Of a stretch of 5,255 bases of DNA, positions 1 to 5,255 are shown piece after piece. The notes below the pieces were generated by a model. It was given only the letters and a program-made list of their open reading frames with translations, made no database searches and was not told the DNA's origin. This stretch comes from Ignavibacteriota bacterium. GTDB lineage: Bacteria; Bacteroidota; Kapaibacteriia; Palsa-1295. The stretch is taken from NCBI GenBank assembly GCA_003151215.1, contig PLXB01000379.1, forward strand, positions 423 to 5,677. The letters run 5' to 3'. Made by a program: the position numbers and the translations under genes. Position 1 is the first letter of the stretch; every line of letters begins with the position of its first letter.

Positions 1-1218
1 CGCATCTTAGATCGGAAAACTTCGATCGCACTCAGGAACACTATGCTTCGTACGGTCGAGATCGGTAGAGAATTCAACACACGGTATTTCATCGAAGGCT
101 CAGTCCGCAAATTTGGCGAGCAGATCAAAATATCTGTTGCACTGCTTGATATTGAAACGGGTGATTATCTCTGGCAGGAATCTCATCGCGGCGAATTTAA
201 AGATATTTTTGACATTCAGGAAGCGGTAGCGGAGAAAGTGGTAGCAGGCTTGAAATTGCATTTGACGAAAGAAGAGAAGACACTGCTTCAGGAGCGCGGA
301 ACGGAAAATGCGGATGCGTATGAGCTAATGATAAAGGCAGATGAATATTTTAAGCGCCAAACACTCGAGGGATTCCGTCATGCAAGTCAGCTATTCGATG
401 ACGCCATTCAGCTCGATCCGTCGTATGCAAGAGCCTATGCATATAAAGGCAATGCTATCGCAAACATTTACCGTCAATATGAACGGGATCCGGGACTTCT
501 TCTTAAGGCTGAGAACCTTGTAAAGAAAGCCTTTCAGATTAAGCCGGATTTGTGGAATGCATTTGTCCCTATGACAGTCATCTATATGTTACAAGAAAGG
601 TTTGATGAGGCTGAACATACGGCTAAACGATACGTCGAGATCGCTCCGGACGACTATCATAGTCATTCCACTCTTGGTTTTTTTTATATGCAATCAGATC
701 AATATGAGAGAGCAATTGCATCTTTTGAGAAAACGATTAAACTCAAGCCTGACGATCTATCGGTAATCTGGAACTTGGCTGTTACTTGCAGATCGGCAAA
801 GGATGAAGAAAGATGCAGGTATTGGTCTTCTTATGCTCTCCCGTATTTCGAGCGGTATTTGAAGCTTCATCCCGATGATGAGAGTATAAGAGTGAGTCAT
901 TCCTGCCTCCTTGAGTTCGCGGGACGAATAGAAGAAGCTCGTCAAGCAGCCCTGATACTGAGTGACTTAAGGGATGGGCACTCCATATATAATTCAGCAT
1001 GTCTTTGGGCAAACTTAGGCGACGCTAAAATGGCATCGGTTTCACTTCGTAAAGCTATTGAGGCGGGTTACAGACATTTATCCAGCATGAAGGGTTTTGT
1101 CGAAGATGAATGTGAGGCATTCAAAGATACCCAAGAATATATTGAGATAATACAAATGGTCAATAAGATCGAAGCCGAACAATTTGTGGCGATAGGGAAG
1201 GGAACATCTGAACCTTGA
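1..1218 (+). CDS. TolB-like/TPR-repeat protein, C-terminal part (likely tail of an adenylate cyclase or kinase fusion); 5' end outside window
   Basis: The frame is open to base 1 and the domain already runs upstream of the first ATG (base 43), so that Met is probably internal and the true start lies outside the window. Numbering from that Met, residues about 5-75 match the TolB_N/FlgO-like domain found between an output domain and TPRs: IEGSVRK at 17-23, a hydrophobic strand plus ETGDYLW at 38-44, then DIFDIQE at 54-60. Residues about 90-300 are helical with TPR signatures, for example the LDPSYARAYAYKG stretch near 130 and FDEAE...APDD...LGFFYMQ...ERAIASFEKTIKLKPDD at about 187-240. The end (YNSACLWANLGD from 316, then KAIEAGYRHL) resembles the usual TPR terminus of this family. 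In known relatives the missing N-terminus is a class III nucleotide cyclase, a Ser/Thr kinase or a DNA-binding domain, so a signalling role with TPR-mediated protein binding is inferred. The last eight codons, including the stop, lie in the left arm of a large inverted repeat. Confidence 0.85.
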   Translation, partial: RILDRKTSIALRNTMLRTVEIGREFNTRYFIEGSVRKFGEQIKISVALLDIETGDYLWQESHRGEFKDIFDIQEAVAEKVVAGLKLHLTKEEKTLLQERGTENADAYELMIKADEYFKRQTLEGFRHASQLFDDAIQLDPSYARAYAYKGNAIANIYRQYERDPGLLLKAENLVKKAFQIKPDLWNAFVPMTVIYMLQERFDEAEHTAKRYVEIAPDDYHSHSTLGFFYMQSDQYERAIASFEKTIKLKPDDLSVIWNLAVTCRSAKDEERCRYWSSYALPYFERYLKLHPDDESIRVSHSCLLEFAGRIEEARQAALILSDLRDGHSIYNSACLWANLGDAKMASVSLRKAIEAGYRHLSSMKGFVEDECEAFKDTQEYIEIIQMVNKIEAEQFVAIGKGTSEP

Positions 1219-1312
1219 TTTTATGAGATTAAATGATTAAGAAAGATGGGGAATGTTTATCTCATAAAATCTTACCAATCTCTTAAAATCAAGGTTCGGA
1301 CGTTCTCTTTCC
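1195..1312. repeat. Long imperfect inverted repeat (36-base arms, 46-base loop) between the TPR gene and sdhA
   Basis: Bases 1195-1230 pair with 1277-1312. I count 31 Watson-Crick pairs, three G-T wobbles (1197, 1201 and 1209 with their partners) and two mismatches (1206/1301 and 1224/1283), with no bulges. The core is CTTGATTTTA-like on the left and TAAAATCAAG-like on the right. The left arm includes the last eight codons and the stop of the TPR gene. The right arm ends 26 bases before the sdhA ATG. As RNA it would form a very stable hairpin followed by a loosely T-rich stretch (GTATTTTTGTATT from 1313), so it could act as an intrinsic terminator or as an mRNA-end stabiliser. Its length, much greater than a typical terminator stem, and its entry into coding sequence also fit a small inserted palindromic element (MITE- or REP-like). 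The pairing is seen directly; the function is inferred. Confidence 0.85.
1217..1271 (+). other. Alternative inner hairpin competing with the long inverted repeat
   Basis: Bases 1217-1229 (GATTTTATGAGAT) are a perfect 13-base reverse complement of 1259-1271 (ATCTCATAAAATC). The same left segment pairs, with one mismatch, with 1278-1290 in the long repeat's right arm. The sequences 1259-1271 and 1278-1290 are therefore a near-exact direct repeat spaced 19 bases apart. One left arm can thus choose between two right partners, giving mutually exclusive structures. The match is certain. Whether it is a regulatory switch, a decayed duplication inside a mobile element, or chance amplification is not known. 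Confidence 0.55.
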
Positions 1313-1327
1313 GTATTTTTGTATTCT
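1313..1327 (+). terminator. Possible U-rich tail of an intrinsic terminator for the TPR gene
   Basis: A T-rich run (GTATTTTTGTATTCT) directly follows the base of the long hairpin. A strong stem plus this tail could end transcription of the TPR gene before sdhA. The longest uninterrupted T run is five, and the outer part of the stem contains wobbles, so termination strength is uncertain. The same bases also match a promoter-like motif. Confidence 0.3.
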
Positions 1328-1335
1328 AATATAAT
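1314..1335 (+). promoter_or_regulatory. Candidate sdhA promoter (-10-like elements), AT-rich, no Shine-Dalgarno
   Basis: Two promoter-like elements sit just before the sdhA ATG at 1339. TATTTTTG at 1314-1321 fits the Bacteroidota -7 consensus TAnnTTTG, which would place the start of transcription only about a dozen bases before the ATG. TATAAT at 1330-1335 is a perfect sigma70-type -10, but it would give a leaderless or internally starting message. I see no good -33 TTTG or -35 TTGACA at the right distance, because that region is the right arm of the inverted repeat. The segment is very AT-rich, so chance matches are likely. Confidence 0.25.
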
Positions 1336-1338
1336 TTT

Positions 1339-3096
1339 ATGACTCATACATTCGATGTTGTTATCGTTGGCGCCGGCGGTGCAGGGTTGCGCGCCGCTGT
1401 GGAAATTCCGGAGAATTATACATGTGCCGTTTTGACCAAGGTTCATCCTTTGCGTTCGCATACAGGTGCTGCACAAGGCGGCGTATGCGCTGCCTTAGGA
1501 AATCTTGAAGAAGATAATCCGGAGTGGCATGCCTTTGATACCGTCAAAGGATCAGATTATCTCGGCGATCAGGATGCCATTGAAGTGATGTGTAATGATG
1601 CGCCTCGCGCTATCGTCGAGCTTGAGCACATGGGAATGCCATTCTCCCGCACTGATGAGGGAAAGATCGCCCAACGTCCATTTGGCGGTCATACAAAGCC
1701 GATAGATAGAAATGATCCTGATTCCAAGCGAATTCCTGTAAAACGCGCTTGCTACTCAGCAGACCGCACGGGGCATGTGATGCTTCATACGTTGTACGAG
1801 AACTGCATCAAGAAGAAAGTTAATTTTTTCAGTGAGTATTTTGTCACCGAGCTTCTTTATGAAAATGGCGTGTGCTCAGGCGTCGTGGCGATTGATATTC
1901 TCTCCGGTGATATTCAGATCTTTCATGCGAAGTGCGTGATGTTTGCCACCGGCGGCGACGGAAGAATCTGGCGTATCACATCGAATGCACATGTCGGAAC
2001 AGGTGATGGATTTATCTTATCTTATAACAAGGGGATTCCGCTTGAAGATATGGAATTCATGCAATTCCATCCGACGGGATTGTGGAAGCTTGGAATATTA
2101 GTTAGTGAAGCTGCACGAGGCGAGGGTGGAATTCTGCGGAATAAAGACGGCGAGCGTTTTATGGAGCGATATGCTCCAACAGTGAAGGATCTGGCACCTC
2201 GCGATATGGTAAGCCGCGCAATCATTCAAGAGATACGTGAAGGACGCGGTATAAAAGGCTCAGATGGAACGAGTTATGTTGAATTAGATTTGACTCATTT
2301 GGATCCGAAGACAATCAATGAGAAATTACCGGAAATCACCGGTTTTGCACGTACTTATCTCGGAGTCGAACCTACAAAGGAAGGTGTGCCGATTCAGCCG
2401 ACTGCTCATTATGCAATGGGCGGAATTCCTACAGATATTGAAGGGCGAGTTCTGAAAAATGCAAAAGGTGAAAAAACCATAGGCTTTTATGCTGCCGGAG
2501 AATGTGCCTGTGTTAGCGTTCATGGAGCTAACCGATTAGGTACTAATTCTCTTCTCGATCTAATCGTTTTCGGGCGAAGAGGCGGTAAGGCAATAGTAGA
2601 ATTTTTGAAAACGGCTACTCTCGCTCCGTTGCCAAAAGATGCCGGAGAGTGGACAAAAAAGAAAGTTGCGGATCTGAAAGCACACCCTAAAGGGGAGAAT
2701 TGCTCGGATATTCGTACGGAGATGCAAAACATGATGATGGAAGATGTCGGCATTTTTCGTAATGAAGAAGGTTTGCAGCGCGCTATCAATAAGCTCGGCG
2801 AATTAAAAGAACGATTCAAACATGTTTCGATCGATGATAAAGGCTTGCAATTCAATACCGATGTTCTCGAAGCGATCGAACTTGGCAATCTTTTAGATAC
2901 TGCCGAGATCGTTACGGTTTCGGGAATCGCCCGTAAGGAATCGCGCGGTGCCCATTCGAGAGAGGACTTTACTGAGCGTGACGATGTGCATTTCCTCAAG
3001 CATACTTTCGCGACTAAAGATGCGAACGGAAAGATCACTCTCGACTACAAACCGGCGACGATCACGAAATACCAACCGAAGAAGAGAGTCTATTGA
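1339..3096 (+). CDS. sdhA: Succinate dehydrogenase / fumarate reductase flavoprotein subunit
   Basis: This is the catalytic FAD subunit of complex II, which oxidises succinate to fumarate at the cytoplasmic face of the membrane and passes electrons to the SdhB iron-sulphur subunit. At 585 residues it is full length (E. coli SdhA has 588). The N-terminal dinucleotide-binding motif GAGGAG is at 11-16. RSHTGAAQGG at 39-48 carries His41, the expected covalent FAD attachment site. FATGGDG at 202-208 is a second FAD motif. Catalytic and substrate residues are present: HPTG with His244, SEAARGEGG with Glu257, the proton-shuttle Arg288 in APRD, HYAMGG with His357, and GANRLGTNSLLD with Arg399. The C-terminal RKESRGAHSREDF region and the RVY end are typical. 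The ATG start puts the FAD motif at the usual distance from the N-terminus; no Shine-Dalgarno precedes it. No sdhB or sdhC/D gene is adjacent, and the stop overlaps the next gene. Succinate oxidation is the likeliest direction, but fumarate reduction cannot be excluded from sequence alone. Confidence 0.97.
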   Translation: MTHTFDVVIVGAGGAGLRAAVEIPENYTCAVLTKVHPLRSHTGAAQGGVCAALGNLEEDNPEWHAFDTVKGSDYLGDQDAIEVMCNDAPRAIVELEHMGMPFSRTDEGKIAQRPFGGHTKPIDRNDPDSKRIPVKRACYSADRTGHVMLHTLYENCIKKKVNFFSEYFVTELLYENGVCSGVVAIDILSGDIQIFHAKCVMFATGGDGRIWRITSNAHVGTGDGFILSYNKGIPLEDMEFMQFHPTGLWKLGILVSEAARGEGGILRNKDGERFMERYAPTVKDLAPRDMVSRAIIQEIREGRGIKGSDGTSYVELDLTHLDPKTINEKLPEITGFARTYLGVEPTKEGVPIQPTAHYAMGGIPTDIEGRVLKNAKGEKTIGFYAAGECACVSVHGANRLGTNSLLDLIVFGRRGGKAIVEFLKTATLAPLPKDAGEWTKKKVADLKAHPKGENCSDIRTEMQNMMMEDVGIFRNEEGLQRAINKLGELKERFKHVSIDDKGLQFNTDVLEAIELGNLLDTAEIVTVSGIARKESRGAHSREDFTERDDVHFLKHTFATKDANGKITLDYKPATITKYQPKKRVY

Positions 3097-3158
3097 TAAG
3101 GATAAGTTTTTGGACTTCGATATTTGCACTCATGGCTATTGCCGGAAAGGCAGAAGGG
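3093..3158 (+). other. Predicted signal peptide of the exported protein
   Basis: Codons 1-22 from the TTG start give a short basic N-region (Arg3), a hydrophobic core and a small-x-small cleavage motif (Ala20-Glu21-Gly22) before Gln23. The Lys19/Glu21 pair close to the cleavage site is slightly unusual. This peptide is the main argument for the TTG start over the ATG at 3132. Confidence 0.5.
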
Positions 3159-3791
3159 CAGCATACTTCTCGCGAGATCGGATTTTCGATTGCGTATGCC
3201 GGTCAGGCTCCTTTCGTTTCTTCCGGCAATGACCAGACAAATTTTTTCCGTGAGCCGCTTATTTGGAATCTTCGATACCAGGTAGCTACAAATTTTGTTC
3301 AGTCACTCTCTGTCGTCCTCGAACGTGTTACCGAAGAACGAAGTCATGAAGGCCTTTGGAATGACTTCCCGAATACTTCCAGCCAGCCTTACGATGCTAA
3401 TATTGCTGAACGTCTTTCGATGACGACGCTCGGCTTAGAAGGAATACGCACTTTGATACGCACCGATGAATTCCGTATTGGTATTGGTATTAGTCTTGGT
3501 TATGGATTCGGCGGGGCAACGGCAATGGTTATAAAGATTGTCGATGGCAGCCAAAAGACTTTCGAATCGTGCGACATATGGAATGGCTTGCTTGCCTCAG
3601 TATTTGTTCGTGGAAGATATACAGTTTATTCAAATAATTCAATCGATGTTGGATTAACGGGCTCCATTCGTATCTGGGGGTTTCCTTCGATCTCTCCGCT
3701 AAGCGAATGTATGACAATGTATAATGGTCCGGATCTGCGAAGTGTTTTTGAAATTGGATATCTTGCCGGTATATCTGTAGGGCTAAAATAA
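3093..3791 (+). CDS. Hypothetical exported protein, possible outer-membrane beta-barrel, TTG start coupled to sdhA
   Basis: I do not recognise a family. The chosen start is TTG at 3093, overlapping the sdhA stop (TTGA), because it supplies a good signal peptide: Arg3, a hydrophobic run IFALMAIAG at about 10-18, and a probable signal peptidase I site A-E-G|Q after residue 22. The next in-frame ATG (3132, residue 14) would cut that signal in half. The purine run GAAGAGAG at 3081-3088 is a weak possible ribosome-binding site. The mature part, about 210 residues, has no further membrane helix but has alternating hydrophobic, Gly- and aromatic-rich segments, such as RIGIGISLGYGFGG near 128-141, VFVRGRYTVYS and DVGLTGSIRIWGF. 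It ends in IGYLAGISVGLK, a pattern typical of beta-barrel strands. Outer-membrane location is therefore inferred. The overlap predicts co-translation with sdhA, but no functional link to respiration is shown. Its 3' end overlaps the opposing helicase gene by nine bases. Confidence 0.72.
   Translation: MIRISFWTSIFALMAIAGKAEGQHTSREIGFSIAYAGQAPFVSSGNDQTNFFREPLIWNLRYQVATNFVQSLSVVLERVTEERSHEGLWNDFPNTSSQPYDANIAERLSMTTLGLEGIRTLIRTDEFRIGIGISLGYGFGGATAMVIKIVDGSQKTFESCDIWNGLLASVFVRGRYTVYSNNSIDVGLTGSIRIWGFPSISPLSECMTMYNGPDLRSVFEIGYLAGISVGLK
3475..3492 (+). repeat. Three-copy hexamer GTATTG / GTATTG / GTATTA inside the exported-protein gene
   Basis: Three consecutive hexamers, the last differing by one base, encode the alternating Ile-Gly-Ile-Gly-Ile-Ser of a predicted transmembrane beta-strand. 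The tract keeps the reading frame (six-base unit), so copy changes would add or remove two residues. It is too short to be called a variable locus. Confidence 0.4.
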
Positions 3792-5255
3792 TGAGTCGGT
3801 ATAGAGTAATTCTGTTTGAAAGGGTGTAGTTTCTTTCCCTGCTCCAGCAAGGCACAAATTCTTCGTCCTTTCAAAATACGCGCATTCCGGACAATGTGAG
3901 AGGTTGCGTTCGATCTCAACTAATGATTTAAGTTTTTTTTGCGTCCGAATCTCATCAACAAGAGTTTGTAATAGTTTCTCGGTATGAGCAAAATCTTTTT
4001 GTGAGAATGCAAAAGAAAGGGAATTGCCGGAATGGGTATAAAGAACATGCGCTTTTACGACTGCTTGCCCGTAAAGAAGTGAGACGAGGTAAGCATAAAA
4101 CTGAAGTTGAAATTCATATCGTTGCTTTTTCTGCACACTTTCGCGGACATCTGTTTTATAATCGAGGATGTTCCAATTTCCGTTATCATCACGAAAAAGC
4201 CTGTCAATTATTCCGGAAAGCATCTGACCAGTCCGGAGCTTTGAGCGAATTGAAAGTTCGGTATAATATTCTGACGAGCGTAATGATTGTTTACCCAGAG
4301 CAGAAGAAAAAACATTTTGAATTTCAGTACGAACTCTATGAATAAACTTTTTTTGTTCGATCTTAGAAATATGAAGATCATTGCATACTAATTCATATGC
4401 ATCATGAAGCAATTCAATGTCGATAAATTCAGTATTAACAAAAGCATTAGCTTTTTCAAGCACTTTATGCATGATCTGTCCGAACAGAGTTCCCTGAGTA
4501 TTCTCAGCTAGTATATCAGCTTCATTATAATATGGCAGTTTATCATCTTCGGGCAAACCTAATTGGTAACGGAGATAATATTTAGTTGGGCATTCTAAAT
4601 ATGTCAGAAGTTGAGAAGGGCTATACCGCCCGATGCTCTCAGACGGAGAAACATCTTCGAGATTAAATTCGACCATTGAATGCCTTTCTATCACTTCGAT
4701 CGTCTGTTCGCCAGCAGGAAGTATATCTGAATTCCTTCTGATGATCGGAATGTTAACGGTATTGAAATCAATAAAATTACCCTCCGGTCGATAATGTTCG
4801 ATGGCTGTATCAAGTACAATTGATGAATTGTCTATTTGAGTAGGATCAAAGCTGAGAGCATTAAACACCCATCCGATTCTCGTATAGTTATAAGTCTTCT
4901 TCGGGGAAGTAGAAAGGATAAGATGATCACGTGCTCGTGTCATTGCTACATAAAATATTCTTTTCTCTTCTTCTAATTCTTTTTCTCTCGATCGGATCTT
5001 TATCAGTTCGACTATCGGCATCTTTGATATCTGTTCAGGCAGATCTACCCCGATACCGAGATGCTTATCGAGACTGTTCCAAATAGTACGGCGATCTCCT
5101 CCGATTAGGTTAGAATGTAGATATGGCAAAAAAACGATAGGGAACTCAAGCCCTTTTGCATTATGAATAGTCAGGATGTGAACGGCATTCTGATCCTTTT
5201 GCGGTTCAGCTTGTGCTTCCATCTCATCGCGTTCCATAAGAAGTGCTATGCGCTC
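3783..5255 (-). CDS. AddA/RecB-like UvrD-family DNA helicase with PD-(D/E)XK nuclease domain, C-terminal part; 5' end outside window
   Basis: About 490 codons of a larger protein (AddA-type enzymes usually exceed 1,000 residues) run in from the right edge. The first in-window ATG (5237) is internal, since the frame is open to 5255. Numbering from it, superfamily 1 helicase motif V is at 21-36 (LTIHNAKGLEFPIVF) and motif VI at 90-103 (EEKRIFYVAMTRAR). The AddA-like HLGIG signature lies between them at 59-63. A PD-(D/E)XK nuclease follows: GxxxH with His257, GIIDR with Asp345, DYKTD with Asp359 and Lys361, and QLQFYAY at 377-383. Cysteines 216, 449, 452 and 462 are arranged as in Fe-S-containing AddB/Cas4-type nucleases. 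The family unwinds and resects double-strand-break ends for recombinational repair. The N-terminal ATPase motifs are outside the window, as is any addB partner, so addA, an AdnA/B-like enzyme or a stand-alone helicase-nuclease are all possible. The stop (3783-3785) lies inside the convergent exported-protein gene. Confidence 0.9.
   Translation of the reverse strand, partial: ERIALLMERDEMEAQAEPQKDQNAVHILTIHNAKGLEFPIVFLPYLHSNLIGGDRRTIWNSLDKHLGIGVDLPEQISKMPIVELIKIRSREKELEEEKRIFYVAMTRARDHLILSTSPKKTYNYTRIGWVFNALSFDPTQIDNSSIVLDTAIEHYRPEGNFIDFNTVNIPIIRRNSDILPAGEQTIEVIERHSMVEFNLEDVSPSESIGRYSPSQLLTYLECPTKYYLRYQLGLPEDDKLPYYNEADILAENTQGTLFGQIMHKVLEKANAFVNTEFIDIELLHDAYELVCNDLHISKIEQKKFIHRVRTEIQNVFSSALGKQSLRSSEYYTELSIRSKLRTGQMLSGIIDRLFRDDNGNWNILDYKTDVRESVQKKQRYEFQLQFYAYLVSLLYGQAVVKAHVLYTHSGNSLSFAFSQKDFAHTEKLLQTLVDEIRTQKKLKSLVEIERNLSHCPECAYFERTKNLCLAGAGKETTPFQTELLYTDSLF

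Noticed and set aside
43..45. ATG at 43 as the true start of the TPR protein
   Set aside because: The open frame continues to base 1, and the TolB-like domain needs residues upstream of this Met. The gene is better read as truncated by the window edge.
1237..1476. Minus-strand open frame of 79 codons across the palindrome and the sdhA start
   Set aside because: Most of it is antisense to the FAD-binding N-terminus of sdhA, and no start signal or domain supports it.
2520..3038. Minus-strand open frame of 172 codons
   Set aside because: It is a shadow of the conserved C-terminal half of sdhA. The Ser/Arg-rich translation shows no protein-like pattern.
3132..3134. ATG at 3132 as the start of the exported protein
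   Set aside because: It would remove the N-region and half of the hydrophobic core of a good signal peptide and has no better ribosome-binding site. It remains possible but is less likely than TTG at 3093.
2948..3232. Plus-strand open frame of 94 codons crossing the sdhA/exported-protein boundary
   Set aside because: It overlaps the clearly conserved sdhA end and the signal peptide of the next gene in another frame. Its Arg/Ser-rich product is typical of a shadow frame.
3834..3852. Short palindrome (TGCTCCAGCA) near the end of the helicase gene as a terminator
   Set aside because: The stem is only four pairs with a two-base loop and has no T-tract. It lies within coding sequence.
4001..4345. 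Plus-strand open frame of 114 codons
   Set aside because: It lies antisense within the helicase-nuclease gene, whose nuclease motifs (GIIDR, DYKTD) are coded in the same bases. Its translation is rich in basic and odd residues and has no recognisable domain.

Overview
The window holds four protein-coding genes and one 120-base intergenic gap, with no RNA genes, CRISPR arrays or insertion-sequence genes. Base composition is moderate (roughly mid-40s % GC by eye). Clear Shine-Dalgarno sequences are missing. The combination of a TolB-like/TPR signalling tail, an SdhA flavoprotein and an AddA-like helicase-nuclease fits a Gram-negative-type bacterium of the Bacteroidota/Chlorobiota/Ignavibacteria sphere. 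That placement is a guess from gene style and is not proven by the sequence.

Layout. (1) Bases 1-1218, plus strand: the 3' part of a gene cut by the window edge. It encodes a TolB_N/FlgO-like domain followed by TPR repeats, the usual C-terminal half of class III adenylate cyclase or Ser/Thr kinase fusions. (2) Bases 1195-1312: a striking 36-base-arm inverted repeat that begins inside the last codons of gene 1 and almost fills the gap before gene 2. It contains a third, competing copy of one arm. (3) Bases 1339-3096, plus: a complete succinate dehydrogenase/fumarate reductase flavoprotein subunit (sdhA), with its FAD-binding and catalytic residues visible. (4) Bases 3093-3791, plus: an unrecognised 232-residue protein with a probable signal peptide and beta-barrel-like strands. 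It most likely starts at a TTG that overlaps the sdhA stop codon in TTGA. (5) Bases 3783-5255, minus: the C-terminal part of an AddA/RecB-like UvrD-family helicase with a PD-(D/E)XK nuclease domain and four cysteines placed as in Fe-S-binding nucleases. It converges on gene 4, and the two coding regions overlap by nine bases at their 3' ends.

How they fit together. sdhA and the envelope-protein gene look like one transcription unit. The TPR gene lies in the same direction but is separated from sdhA by the large hairpin, which probably ends or insulates its transcript. The helicase-nuclease belongs to DNA repair on the other strand and has no evident link to the rest. sdhB and sdhC/D are not adjacent to sdhA. 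I see no convincing new multi-gene system here. The least explained items are the three-armed inverted repeat, the sdhA-coupled envelope protein and the isolated position of sdhA.
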